DNA from: Owenia fusiformis
Lineage: Eukaryota; Annelida; Polychaeta; Sabellida; Oweniidae
DNA length: 60,000 nucleotides
NCBI GenBank assembly: GCA_903813345.2
Contig: CAIIXF020000001.1
Location: forward strand, 37,853,366 to 37,913,365
Direction of reading: 5' to 3'
Under the pieces are notes generated by a model. The model made no database searches, was not told the DNA's origin, and saw only the letters and a program-made list of their open reading frames with translations. Shown piece after piece: positions 23,001 to 36,200 of the stretch (the first letter of the stretch is position 1; each line of letters opens with the position of its first letter). Position numbers and translations under genes: made by a program.

Positions 23001-23850
23001 AATAAACGATTATGAGATTATCAGTTGTTGGGTGTGGCACAAGACCAAAACTTGAGAAATTCCTTTTCAAGAAATTTCTTGTAAACGTATAATTAACTTG
23101 ATGATTATATATAAATCTTATGAATAATGCCTATGAATAATATATAAATATAAAATGACACTTACCACTAAGAGACAAACGTTTCAGCAACAGAAGTTCT
23201 GTGATCGTGAGAACAGTAAGTACATATAAACCTACATGTAAATGACCATGTGACCTCAATGCTATTCAATTCAAAGCCGTACCTATGTTTAGGCATGTGC
23301 ACACAATTTGTTTAAATATTAGATTAGTATGGGACTTTCTATAGAGGCGATAGAATGTATACAATGATCGAAGGACTTGATTCATTGACTAATACCGGGA
23401 ACACATTTACTTGCAAATAGAAACTCAGTACTTGCGTTGGTGTAATCTTAGATTCTGCAATCATTTCCAAGGATGCCCCACAGAAGGAAATTCAAGTGTA
23501 TATAAGGAAAGGAACGAAAAACTCATACGATTTTTGCCTATTTTAAAAATCGTGTTTATATTAAAGTAAAATTTTAAATGTTTGGAACTACTTTGAATTT
23601 AAAAAATAAGCAATCAAATAACTGACTATATGGCGAGAGCCGGCGAGAGTATATAAAGAAAAATAGAAACATATGTACTTGTCCTAACTTTTCAGATAGT
23701 TACACATAATGTGTAGTAAAGCAATGGCCTTTTGTAATTTAGGGAGTTTCAGCCATGTTAATTTTTCCGAAAATAACATGGCAGAGAAGCATCGAAATAT
23801 AAGAGACCACAGATATGATCTGAGGCCCGGGAATACGTTAAAAAATGTTC
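20001..23850. other. Intergenic AT-rich DNA, no gene seen
   Basis: ORFs of 60-93 codons occur on both strands without motifs or splice context. A short inverted pair (CGTTTGCGAACGAATA / TATTCGTTAGCAAACG) lies at 20,179-20,238, and a GTTGCTCGAAG block near 20,416 suggests decayed MITE sequence. No RNA gene recognised. Confidence 0.4.
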
Positions 23851-23886
23851 AACCCCCTCCCCCCTCCCCCCCTCCCCCCCCCCCCT
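23851..23886. repeat. Poly-C/CCT tract
   Basis: About 36 bp of almost pure C with a few T on the plus strand. A second run lies at 25,472-25,488. Such G-rich/C-rich tracts can form unusual structures and are unstable; no function is inferred. Confidence 0.85.
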
Positions 23887-24356
23887 GGTGTACTGAGTTG
23901 GTAATGCGTGGTGTATACATGTATATTATACTTATATATATCTTTTACTTATAGATTACTTACATGTATTTTTTATTAATGACTATATACCCGAGCCTCA
24001 GGATATGAAAGCTAAACTACAAAACAAACTAAAATATACAAAATTTAGGACATGTATAAATGTTTCTATTTTTACATAAACTGTTTCAATATGATCCTTT
24101 GATTGCTTATTTTTTAAATTCAAATTAGTTCCCAACATTTAAAATTTTAATGTACTTTATTTTGCATCCGCTAATTTGACAATTAGCTGTGTATGTAGAA
24201 CAAACAAAAGCATATTAGCTATCGTGCTTGTTTTATATTTGTAAGAAAAAAATCGCATCTAAAAACCAGTCTGTGTTTCGTTGATCTATGATGCAAGAGA
24301 GGGCCATGGTATTCCATGATGTCATAATCTTAATATAAATCAATGTGAAATGAAAG

Positions 24357-25237
24357 TACACTCCCCTCCATAAGTTTGGCAACCTTAGCTCCCCCATTAA
24401 ACTACGTGTTAAAGCCTCTTTACCTTTGAATTTTTATTTACTTAACCGGAGATGAAAATATACTTATACCATTGATGGAAACGTAATTTGACTTTATTTC
24501 CAATACCTCCAAATTTTCTAAATTTTTTTCCTCAATCACAATAAGTCGAAAATTGATGATAAATTTGATGAATTTTTGAAAATCGACATTCCCATGTTAA
24601 CCAATGGGAAATGGTAGGTTTGCCGCAAGTCATATGACAGAATATCCATCCATCCGAGTCCTTGCAAAAAAATACGATTAAGGCAGGAAATTGAAATTGC
24701 TAACTTTATTTAACAAAAAATTGATATGTTTCTTCAGTTCTTCAGAAGTTATAGGGCTTTAAAGTCAAAATTGTTTTTCAAAAAACCTCTCCCATTGAAA
24801 TAACACAGGAGGCGAAAAATTATTTTCAAAAATGACTTTGAGGCGCTGTAACTAGTATTTATCAAATAAACCAAAAACTTAGTGTACATAAAAATTAGAC
24901 AATTCAATTTTCTATATAAAAATATTTTTGCTGAATCTTTTACTGAAAAGCTATCCTGATATCTATTTTGCCCCGAACCCTCCTTTTCCCATTGGATTAC
25001 ATGGCAATGACGATTTTCAAAAATTCATCAAATTTATCATCAATTTTCGACCTATTGTTATTGAGGAAAAAAATTGAGAAAATTTGGAGGTATTGAAAAT
25101 AAAGTCAAGTTACGTTTCCATCAGTATTATTATTTATTTCATCTCCGGTTAAGTAAATAAAAATTCAAACGTAAAAAGGCTTTAACACGTAGTTCAATGG
25201 GGGAGCTATGGTTGCCAAACTTATGGAGGGGAGTGTA
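24357..25237. mobile_element. 881-bp TA-flanked foldback element
   Basis: Begins TACACTCCCCTCCATAAG and ends with its inverted copy CTTATGGAGGGGAGTGTA. The arms continue inward for about 260 bp (for example AACCGGAGATGAAAATA against TTTCATCTCCGGTT, and CAATTTTCGAC against GTCGAAAATTG). TA at both outer ends suits Tc1/mariner-type insertion. The central part has no ORF, so it is a non-autonomous element. Confidence 0.75.
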
Positions 25238-25245
25238 TCATCAAA

Positions 25246-25517
25246 TCACGCCCGTTGATCGGGAAAATGGGACGGATGGGGGGAGTTGGGACTTTCTTCT
25301 AGAAAATTCAACAAATCTGGAAGATTTAATTTTTCAAGAGATATGATAAGGTTACTATTGAACTGCTGAATGGATAGGCGCACATTATGGTAAAATAAGA
25401 ATGGGTCTTCTAGGATTTTTTGATTTTTTAATAGATTCCAGATTCCTTGAGATTTCTAGCAGAAATTGCCTGCCCCCCCCCCCCCCTCCGTCCCGTTTTT
25501 CCGATCACTGGGCGTGA
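25246..25517. mobile_element. 272-bp foldback element with C/G-tract ends
   Basis: The left arm TCACGCCCGTTGATCGGGAA, then GGGACGGATGGGGGG, is mirrored by CCCCCCCTCCGTCCCG and CCGATCACTGGGCGTGA at the right. It lies nine bases from the previous element. No coding capacity. Confidence 0.65.
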
Positions 25518-26029
25518 AAATTAAAATATTAAATCTACTGTTGGGACATGTGGGGTGAGTGTTTCAGTTTCACGGTGATTTATTATATCGAAGCCAAAGC
25601 CACTGGACTGCAACTCGACCCTTCCTGACATAGACTGACAAATCCAGATAATTAGTTTCGGTGACGGAGAGATTACTTTGTATCCATATCCAATGGTATG
25701 CAAAAGTAGAATTGCTTGAACAGCTATAAAGGTGAAAATCAAAATGCTGCTACTGTTTCAACTAAATCTGGACAACTGGTCAATTTCCAGTTGCAAAAAC
25801 TGTAATAGTGGATAGAGAGTAATCTCTTTGCCAAAGAATGGACACTATTCTAACATGTAATAAATATCTGAATTAGTCAATTTTGTGGACAATCGTGGTT
25901 AGCATGACCAATTGATCCTCAATTTTGGCGCTTGATCGCAGTCAAAAGTTAAGCGAGTCGCTGTCCGTTATGTACAGTAGCTTCGATATCATAAATCATC
26001 GTGAGATTCACATTTAACACAATCATGGG

Positions 26030-27150
26030 CATGGAATGTAACATGTGCACACATTCAGCACAATCATGGATAGACTATGCCGGCAAAAAGCACGTATAAA
26101 GCAAAATGATCAATCACGGGTGGACAGCAGATACAATACGCATGCACATAAGCACAATCATGAGCGGTATGGAACATTCATTTATGCGCACACATTTAGC
26201 ACAATCATTGGAAGTAGTTGCAAAACGTGGATACAGAAACACAACCATAGTCAGAGGACACAACATGTGGCACATTTAGCACAATCCATGTCATAAATAG
26301 ACCTACAAATACATTAAGCTCTATCGTTGTCGGAAGATGCAACTTGTACACACTTTAGCACAACCATTGGAGGAAATACACGTACATACATCACCATAGG
26401 CGGAAATGCAACGTGCATACATATTTAGCACAATCAGGGGAAGAAGATGCAATCCAGTGTCATCATAGTTCTAGTCTGTCAGAGATGTGTTTCAACAGAC
26501 TAGAACTACTGGACAATACAGACAACACAACATGCTTATAATAATTGAAACAATGATTGAAAGGAAATGCAAAAGTAATGCACATTTATCACAAGCATGG
26601 GCATGAGTAAATGCAACATTTTTACACATTTAGCAAAATCATAGGCGTAGCCATGGGTTGTGATGGAAAACAAAACCAATAAAAATAAAACCATGCAACA
26701 TATACCCACTAGGGTGTCTAGCGGCTTGTTTTTATAGTGTGTATTATATAAGAATTATGAAATAATAAAAAAATTGAATTGAAAAAAAGATAGAAGAAGA
26801 AAAGAGCTTTAAAATGCTTTTTATTTGAAATTTCTAGTTCAATTTTTTAAGAAGTTGCATCATTTTTTGTAAAATTCAAAACAAATCTTTAAAAAGATTT
26901 TTTGGCTGGCTTATGCCACGATTGCACCCCCCCCAGACTGAAAACTGGCTACGTCGCCCCTGAAAATCATTGGATACTGTATTAACTTTCTCCCATCATT
27001 GGTAGAAATTGTAACGTGTAAACACATTTAGCACAACCATGTGTAAAAATGCAACATCATGATTAGAAGGTGAAAGATGCATATTTAGCACAATCATAGG
27101 CAATAGACGCTACACAAAGCACAATCATGGGTAGAAAATGCAACATACTT
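26030..27150. repeat. Degenerate repeat field, core TTTAGCACAATCATGG
   Basis: The core ACATTTAGCACAATCATGG recurs many times with spacers rich in GGAAATGCAACATG (for example 26,052, 26,193, 26,273, 26,352, 26,420, 27,027 and 27,078). Spacing is irregular, so it is an old, broken minisatellite. Copies also appear after the 372-bp repeat (27,545-27,590), showing the latter inserted into it. An unrelated short hairpin (TAGTTCTAGTCTGT / ACAGACTAGAACTA) sits at 26,468-26,508. Confidence 0.7.
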
Positions 27151-27153
27151 AGA

Positions 27154-27525
27154 GGTTATGTCACTATCGTGGCATATATGCCCGAGGTCTCAGTGATATA
27201 TGGCCCGACCTTGGGAGGGACATTGATCTCTGAGAACCGAGGGCATATGTGCCACGATAGTGACATAAACGATTTATAACATACCTATGATGATGTAGAC
27301 TGGTCAGAGAGTACCGTTTTGTTATAGAATTGACAAACAAATGGTTTGAAAATGATTGAAATGAGTTTAGAAAAATTGCTCGCGCAGTTTCATCTTCGAT
27401 TGATTGGTTATGACGTCAGCGCCTTGACCAATCAAAATGTTAGCGGGCGCGGGCTTTTCAAAACTTATATTGGCCCGCTGTCTTGTGTACACTTTGCACT
27501 ATACATCATCATAGGTATGTTATAA
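27154..27525. mobile_element. 372-bp interspersed repeat, copy 2
   Basis: Same length, orientation and internal inverted repeats as 10,951-11,322, with scattered substitutions (for example GTACCGTTTTGTTATAG against GAACCGTTTTCTTATAG). Flanks differ, so it moved as a unit rather than as part of a larger duplication. Confidence 0.75.
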
Positions 27526-28699
27526 ATAGGCCTACAGTTCAGTAGCACAATCAGGGCAATACATTGAGCACAATCATGAGCGAAATATGCTAGAGCAATA
27601 CATCAAACATGGAAACTGTGGGGTGGCACAGACTTAGTTTGCACAAAGCTCTCTCCTGGGAGATAGCATCTATCTAAAGATGGCTATGTGCACAGACTAC
27701 GAATGCTTAATATTGGCTTATTAGCCTTTTGCAGATTATTGACATAGACATGCAGTTGAGAAACATGTTTCTTTGGGAGGTATTTCCTAATAAAAAAATT
27801 CTGATATTTGTGCTACAAGTGTTTGTAAAAACAAAACCACGTGATAGCAAACAGGCTAATGCAAAGATTCATGGCACTGGTAGCAGCTTATCTCGTTCCA
27901 AAACTATCTCTTAGTCTAGAAACGGGAAGAGGATTCAGTAGCAGCCATGATTCAAACTCGATGCGATCTTCCATTGTCTGCTGGCGTGGATCAATTTGGT
28001 AACACAACTACCCATATGTGGAAGCACTGCCATGGGAGTATAATCGTGCACAAATGTTCATCTCCCGACTAAATACTTGAAACTGAATTTCTTTGAAATA
28101 TTATTACTGAATTGGTCAGTACCATTCAACGGAGGATCGAGCTTGAATCAATTCCCATTTTGTTATGTTATTGGTTTGACGTCATTGCCGCCATTCTTGA
28201 AGAAAAGTTTTTTCGCGGGTAAGTTTTAAAATCAACATTTTCGCCAATTTTATCCGAAATATGGTAAATCATCACACCTACAAATCTCACCATGCCCCAT
28301 CGAGCCCGGACTATTAAGCCTAGGGACCATAGGCCAAGGGTAAAGTCTAATAGTAAGCCGTATATAGAAGAGACAGGTCCACAAGTAAGATTGAAAATTT
28401 TTCAAATTGGCACTAGGTGTTCTCCTTACTGGCACTAGTTCTCCTTACTGGTATCAAATTGTATTCCCAAATCTCTCCAAAATCTTCTTCAAAGTGTTTT
28501 TCAAACTTATATCATTGTTTTTTCAAATCTTTATCTAAAAACTGCATATAATACTGCATATAAAACAACAACTATGGATATCTGCAATTGCCTGGCAAGC
28601 TGAAACTGATTGTCACTGGTGGAGTTCAGGGAGGTCAGCAGTGACCAATCAGATCACTTGTTTACTAATGAACTTGCCAAGCAATTGCAGGTTTTCAGA

Positions 28700-29220
28700 T
28701 ACTGTACGCCCAGTATTATTCGCGAGCTTTAATTTCGCGAATTTTGCGAAAACACGGTTTCGCGGCTATTAAATTTCGTGAAACTGTCGATTCGGAGATT
28801 TTGAAGTGTTTAGCAGCGCTTGAATTGCCATTCAGTAATGCGTGCCGGGCTATGTTTGCCCTTTCTGCATCGTTATACACCTTACATGTCCCGGAATTGG
28901 ACTTCATGTTATCTTTTGCAATTTGCACTTCATTTGCAATGATGTCATCGATATCATTATTAGGCCTACTGGTGGTACTGGGCCGAATCAGCCAACGTAA
29001 AATGGACATTACTGAAGTCCTGAAGATCGTGGATATCCAATTATCGCCCAATAACACTAGACGAAACGTTTACACAAAACGAAATGCATCAGAGCCCCGG
29101 GTAATAACAAATTCCCAGGGATTTAATTGGCAATTTCGCGACGATAATTTTTCGCAATTCTAACACCATCGCGAAAAGCGCGAAAGTTAATCGCACGCGA
29201 ATAATACCGGGCGTACAGTA
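28700..29220. mobile_element. 521-bp DNA transposon relic with TA flanks
   Basis: The left end TACTGTACGCCCAGTATTA and right end TAATACCGGGCGTACAGTA are inverted copies about 26 bp long with one mismatch. TA at both ends suits the Tc1/mariner/pogo superfamily. The inside retains an HTH-coding fragment on the minus strand. Much of the original element appears lost. Confidence 0.7.
28716..29057 (-). pseudogene. Truncated transposase-like ORF with helix-turn-helix
   Basis: 113 codons, lying wholly within the terminal inverted repeats. Residues about 62-97 (YNDAERANIARHALLNGNSS, then AAKHFKISESTVSR) fit an N-terminal HTH of pogo/Tc1-type transposases: an acidic start, I-A-R-x-A, N-G-N, A-A-x-x-F and S-x-S-T-V-S-R. 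No DDE/D catalytic domain follows, so it cannot act as a transposase. The superfamily assignment is from the motif and the TA flanks. Confidence 0.55.
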
Positions 29221-29229
29221 TTCTCTCTT

Positions 29230-30012
29230 TTAGACAGCATTATTCACTCTATATCATCTGACTGAGTTTCAATCTTAGGTAAGAGCTACAAACTATCAAT
29301 TTTCTATCAACTCCCCATGGCTTTGTGAAAATAATACACTAAATATTGTTGAAATCTCCATCTTAACAAGTGGTCTAAGTCAGAGTTGTTCAATTGTCTT
29401 TTCTATATACAGCTTACTATTACTTTTCCCTTGGCCTATGCTAGGGACGTAGCCGCTAGCCAGCAATTTCTCACTGGCAGATCCAGGGGGAACCCAGAAA
29501 AAAATTTTAGCCTCAAAAAATGGGCATCTTTTGGCATAATTTGGTCTATTTGGTCTTTTTTTAGGCCAAATTATCAAAAATGGGCCCAATTTTTTGTTTT
29601 AGGGCCCCCTCCTTGTTAGCTTCTGGATCCACCAGTACAGTGCTTCTAGTCTACTACTTGGTGAATGAAGTTCATCATTCTAGACCACGGACCTCTGCCA
29701 GATAAGCTCCTCTGTGTCTAGGCTCAATAAATATCTTATCTTCCCATTTATCCTTTGAGCCTACTACTGACCTGCCAACAGGGGCTGGATCTGGCTCCGG
29801 ATCTGTGTTCTAGACTACTGCATGATGTTACGCCTGCTTTGGATAATTTTGATATTTTTACATATTTTAGATTTAAATGTCCTCTTTTGAATATTCATAA
29901 CCAGGTGTTATTAATTTCTATATATTTTTCTTCGAAATGTTAATTCTTATGTTATAGAAAAAAAGAAAAACTTCCTGGCACTTCCTGGAAGTTCCTGGCA
30001 CTCTAGATTAAC
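29230..30012. other. Upstream region of the CCDC73-like gene
   Basis: No coding exon seen. A repetitive patch at 29,450-29,640 (GGATCCACCAGT, lines of GGGCC and AAAAATGGGC) looks like an interspersed repeat. TTATAG at 29,953-29,958 before an A-rich run could be the acceptor of the first coding exon. No promoter could be assigned. Confidence 0.35.
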
Positions 30013-30256
30013 ATGGATCACACGAAAGCACAGCCATCAAAAAACACAACTCTACCTTTATCTGAAAAATCTAGTGTCATTCATACAAATGATGATACGG
30101 ATCCCAATATAAATCTTGACGATGACATTGCCATTACACAACATGAGGCTGTTAACATGGTTCAAGATGATTGCGACATTGCAAATGCTGGTGATGGTGA
30201 ACATGCTGAACAACTGAATTTAAGTTCTCAATGTATGGACATTGATAAAAAAGAAG
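30013..30256 (+). CDS. CCDC73: CCDC73-like exon 1 (start codon)
   Basis: ATG at 30,013 in a fair context (AACATGG). 244 bp, ends AAAGAAG|GTACTT, phase 1. Encodes an acidic, disordered N-terminus (DDTDPNINLDDD). An upstream coding exon cannot be excluded. Confidence 0.7.
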
Positions 30257-33200
30257 GTACTTAATCATTAGTGTAACACCTGTTGAATTTTCCTAGAGTC
30301 CTTTGTTGTATCATTGAAGTCTCTAAGATATTTTTTGTTTCCTAGTTTGAGAGATAATTTAAGTTCATAAGAGCGTTAAATGCTAACTGTGATGATTAGG
30401 CTTAGGAAATAACTTGGCCTTGGATATTTTATTTCAGAAGGCCATACTGGGAACCAGGATCTTGAAGGACCAACATTGCGAGACATCATGTACTTTAGGG
30501 ATCATCTTCTTGAAATGGTAGAGGAACTTCGCATAAGAAGGGTAAATGTTTTATGTGACACTATTAATTAAAATGCTTTATGTTAATCAACATTCAAAAA
30601 ATCATTCTTTTTGTTTCACTAGGTGACAAGAGAAGGCTTCGTGGTTAAGGTCTTCACAATACAAAATTGATAAAAAAATGAATATGTGAATTGTTATTCT
30701 ATTGCCAAGTTTGTAATTTTAAAAAATTCACCTTAACAATGGCATAATTGTGTGCTCTATTCCATTTAAAATCTCCTTTCCTGCCCCAAGTTTTTGTCAA
30801 ATGAACTTTCACCCTCTACTCTTGATGTGTTACACTTGCAGGTTGCAGAGAGAGGATATGATGAGCAGATAACAGCTATGAGGAAAGATAATCAGGAACT
30901 ACAAGAAATCAATGTGAGTGGTCTTGATCTTGTCTTATACTGAACATGTACAAAACATATATTTTGTCTATTCATCAATTAAATACTTCCAAGTTTCATA
31001 CATGAGATGAATAGAGAATATCCTATGATTTTTGAGGGATATCATTTTTATCCATTTTTTCCATGAGTGGATATCATCCATCTCCACAAGTGAGCATAGC
31101 AAATAGAATAATTTATCCCATTATGAAACTTGGTAGTATTTTGTATGTATTTTCATTAATAAATAGACGAAATTTATGTATGAAAGTGTTGATGGATTTC
31201 TTGAAATTAATGAGAATGAGAACAAATCTAGATAAGGGTGTCCTGAATCTAACATGTGTTTTAGTTTTTTCATGTCCGTGTGAAATGGAAGTCCATCATC
31301 TGCTGGAGGTCCCAGAATTTCTGACACATTTCTTTATATAAACTTATCTTGATAAAACCTCTTTCCCAAGAGAGTAAATGAACATTTCATTATTTCAGGC
31401 TGGAATTCTGTCTCAACTTGCAGACATGGAGAGTACACATACAACAATTATAGCTGAGACTGAGAAATCTCACCAGGCAATGCTGACTGCTGCTAAGAAA
31501 ATTGAGGTAAAGTAGTTTATTGGTTTTAATTATTTATTTCATGAAAGTCTTACTTCAAGCCTTTGAGCAGTCTGTAATTACCCCTGCACACTAGAAATGG
31601 GACAATGGTATACAATCTTTAAGTATGGAACATTTTCGGAAGTCAGGAAAACATTTATGAGACCAGTACTAATGTTAACACTAATTGTGATTTACTAGTA
31701 TGTATTCATACTACTCTGGATACTATAGAACATCTAAATTTTTGAAGAGTATGAAACAAAATAGTTGATCAGTTTTCCAAAGGGTAAGGGATGATATGAT
31801 TTCTGATCAAATATGGTGAGAAGAAAGGTGATATCATATCAGATTAAGGCTGTATAAAAAGTAAAAGCAATAAGTTAAACTCAAATAATATATATCCCTT
31901 TGATTGTACTGTTTTCATGAATTTTTCAAGAATTCTTTTTTAGCAGGAAATTTTATCCAAAGTAATAGTCTCCTCATAGGCAAAAGGACGATAGAAATAA
32001 TTTTTTTAATAAAGAGGGCAGACTGATCATCTGTGTTAATAGTATATTAATAGGATTTTACTGCTGCTGCCATCTTTATATAGGCCCAAAACCATTGCTA
32101 TTAGTTGCTATTATATGTGTAGTGTGATCAAAAGCCTGATGACCAAGCTCAAATTGTACAAATAGATTTATAATACATTCTTTTGCATTATATTATTGTT
32201 GTTTTTCTTTTATACATGTTAGAGTCAAAAGTCTTCTGTTTATCGGTTGTTAAAATTGATGTTACATTGAAGGTCCAAAAATAAAAGCTATTAAAAGTAA
32301 GAGGTGAAAATATAAAAGTATTTAAACTAAGGTAAGAAGGCAGTGTGCCTAGCTGATGGGGACTTGGGGTAATTGTCGTTCATATAAAAGATCTAATATA
32401 ATCTTATATCATCTCTAGGAGAAGAAAGTGAATGTTGCAGAGAATCTGGAGAAAGAGAATGAAGCTTTGAAGATGGAAATACAAACATTCAAGGTATTTA
32501 ATGTCTTATCCAGCTTTCATCTACCAAGGAGTTTATCTTATTTTTAGCTCACATGTTAGCTCACATGGTGAGCTATTGCAATCACTCACTTGTCCGTCTG
32601 TCTGTCTGTCCGTCAGTCCGTCCGTCCGTCTGTCCGTTCGTCCGTCCATTCCGTCCGTCTGTCTGTCTGTGAACAATTTGCCAGTTTTAAAAGCTCTGTC
32701 AATAGGATTCCTGTTTTAAGTTATTTTTGTTCAACATCAATATAGAAAACCTCCCTATGACTCCTGGTTCAAAAGCTCGCCTATTTTCAAAATGGCCACC
32801 ATTTTTGTCTCGCGAAATTCACTTCTGGACCATTTGCTTTAAAACCTGTGTTGATAGGATTCCCGTTTTGAGTTATTTTTTTTAAACATCAATACAGAAA
32901 ACTCCCTTATGACTCCAGGTTCTAAAGGTCGCCTATTTTCAAAATGGTCACCATTTTTGCCTCTCGAAATTCACTTTTGGCCCATTTCCTAGCTTTACAA
33001 ATAATTTCAGGTGCCCTGCATTGTAAAAATCCATGTCACTGTAAAGAGTAGTTGTATTTGTTTTTTATATTCAGCCATTTTAGTTAACATTGATTTGTCC
33101 ATCTATCTCAAGAAATCCACTTTTGGACCATTTGCCTTAAAACCTCTGTAGATAGGATTCCCGTTTTAAGTTATTTTTGTTCAACATCAATACAGAAAAC

Positions 33201-36200
33201 TCCCCTATGACTCCTGGTTCAAAAGCTCGCCAGTATTTTCAAAATAGTCACCATTTTTGTCTTGCGAAATTCACCATGTGAGCCCAGTACCCAGGGTACT
33301 ATTTATACAAAATTGCATGCTGCTCTACTTTTTCATCAGAATTCATAAAGTTTTAGATTTTGATCAAAATATGTAAATTTTACCCTTTCCATAAAACTTT
33401 TGAAGATTTTCCTCAGCAAAATCTTACAGGGTGCTTGCGTAAGCTCATCCAGATGATTATGTTGAAGTTGAAGTATAATCCATTATTATCCAATATTGTT
33501 ATATTCCTTTTCATACAGAGCAGTAAATTATTTGATTTGAGTTTTTGTCAGGATTTTCGTAATCTTCTAAAACAAGGTAGCGTGACAAAAACCATGACAC
33601 TATAAACATGAACTTAAAGGTTAAAGAGTATGAAAAAGAGAAACAAGTTACTGATTTAGAAAGGTCCCTACAACTACTGAGCAGCAACAAAGACTGGGGC
33701 ATGAAACAGCTGGTTACAATAGAGGAGACTTGCCACCAATTGACCTCTAAGTTAGAACATATTGAGGAAAGGAGACTCAAGCTTGAAGCCAATGGTATGG
33801 TTTTTTTGGAATATTGTTTTCATAAATCTAATTTTGTATCAAGTCTGTAGTCCCCAATTATATATCCTGTGTATATGTATCTGAAAGGTAGCTGTATCTG
33901 AAAGGTAGCTAATTCACGGTGTTATAGCATGACAGATACGCCACCTCTGAAAACGAGGTTAGTCGAATACGATCACTGATTTATCCAATAAAATGGCCAC
34001 AATGAAACAGAAAGCTAAGGTAGGTGCATTATGTTCTACTACTGCGTATCAATAAAAGCACGAAAGATTTATGTAAGCGTCGCATTCGGTGATGCATTCA
34101 GTAATGTTTATTTTGAACGTAGTCTTTGTAAATCGACGCCCATGGATAACATGAAATAAGCGAAAAACTGTCGAGTTTGAAATTCAAAACTTCATAAAAT
34201 TTAGTAATTTGTTTCTTTTCCTCGTTAGAGCATGCTCTACATTGCGCAACAACCTTGGTGTATATAAATGTAACCTAAATAAGATCATACAAAGCCAATT
34301 AATCATTGTAAACCACTTAATATGTTCTACTCAAGCCATAATAATGTATTTTGAATTTGCGGATACGCCAAAAATTGATAGACAGTTACGCGAACCTCGT
34401 TCATGTATGTAAAACCGAATCATTTCATATCGCTTGTGATCCAAAATTGAAATGTTTTTCAACCGGATTTGAGTTTTGTAAGCTATAATAGATGAAATCG
34501 TATTATTACCACCTTGCAGGGCCTGTTCTAGGGGTTTTAGTACTAGTTGAGAAGGCATTTAAATTGCTATATTGACGTGAGCAATATTGTGTCAGGCGTT
34601 AATGACTTTAGTCGGGCAATAATGATATTATACGCCCGGCTATGTTTCCCGGGAAAAGTGATATCGTTCAGTGCGTAAGATTTTCTATTTCAAATTTGCT
34701 ATTTCAGCCCTGGGCATTAACGGTGGTAAAATGGTAATAACGTCATTTCTGCGGGCAAAATAGTGAAATATTGGACCTTGGGCCTGCGGCCCTTGGTCCA
34801 ATATTTCACTATATTGCCCGCAGAAATGACGTTATTGTACTATTATGAAGATGGTGACATAAACAGCTGAATATGATTTGTAATAATGGTAATATATGTC
34901 TAATGTCAATTATGACATCATCAATTCATTTGGAGTTGTTTTCTTCCGTCGCCTGTTCGTTGTTACTAATTTCTTCCTTTGCCTCCTCATTACAATCATT
35001 TTCACTTTCATTGGCTTTCGCTATTTTTTCCTTGCCCTATAGAGGCTCAAGCAAGAGCGTCTCTTGCGAGTCCTGAAAACAAATATAGGCAGTTCACACA
35101 TAGAGAGCTATCCATCTAGGGACCTTGACTTGACAGGAACCTGCATGTACATGTAACCGTCCGCTAACATCTAATGTAAAACTAATACAATGCGTTGCTG
35201 TCCATAAAAAAGCATGCAATACATACGTATCTGTCTAACGACCTTGCGATTGAAACCTTATTATCTACAATATTTACCACATTTCTGTTCTGCATTTGTC
35301 ATTTTATGGCTTGTTTATACACAGTTTACGTACAGTTAGTATTTTGAGTGGCTCTGAGGCACATATACTGAGAAAACACGAAAAAGGACTAAAAATTATG
35401 AACTTCGAAATCTCAGCTGGGTAGGTTTACAGCTTATATTCTGCTTCTTGTAGACCACACGACAGATTTAACTCAATCTTTATAAACATTCACATATGCA
35501 TCACCGAATGGAACTAGTTGAAAAGGAAAGCTTATCTGTGAATCTTGCCTACAGGCGAAAAAGAGGACATGCTGTCTTTCCCGTCCGCCATTTTTTGTTA
35601 TCGTTACCGCAAAATTTGGCCAATTGCCTTGTCGTATCTGTCATGCTATAACACCGTGTAATTGTTTTCCATATACAAAATGTACATGCAGGCATGTCAA
35701 CTTGGGAACACCTAACATGAGTGACTTACAAATGTTGAACACCTTAGTTCCTTCAAATTGTGGACACCTTGGTCCAAGACTGGACACCTTGGTCAGAATA
35801 TTGGACACCTCAATTTTTCCCGCTCGCTAATGATCGCGTTTAAAAACTCCGTCAATGGGGGGTATGTACAAAAGATATTGAAGCAAATATGTGGCATATT
35901 CACAAATTTCGAACCAAATGCGTGACATATAGAGAATTCGCGTGAATAGTCCAAACGGAATGCGTTCACTTTTTTTTCCTTGTTCGTTTTTTTATGTATC
36001 GGCATTCATTTTTGAAATTCTTCTACAGAAATGTTTTTGCATGACAATTATCAGGTAAAATGTGTATTTAGATATTGACTCTTTGGTAGAGCTCGATTTA
36101 TTTTTGCCTAATCCTGAATTGGGTTTTCTGTTAGTTGAGGCTACACATGGGTATACATAAAGCAAGATTGATGGGACAAATAACAATATAGGGAAAATGA

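Noticed and set aside
23709-23954. 81-codon ORF with a poly-Pro run
   Set aside because: The prolines come from the C-tract; no other coding sign.
28744-29163. 139-codon plus-strand ORF
   Set aside because: Antisense to the HTH-containing frame inside the transposon relic; it shows no motif of its own.
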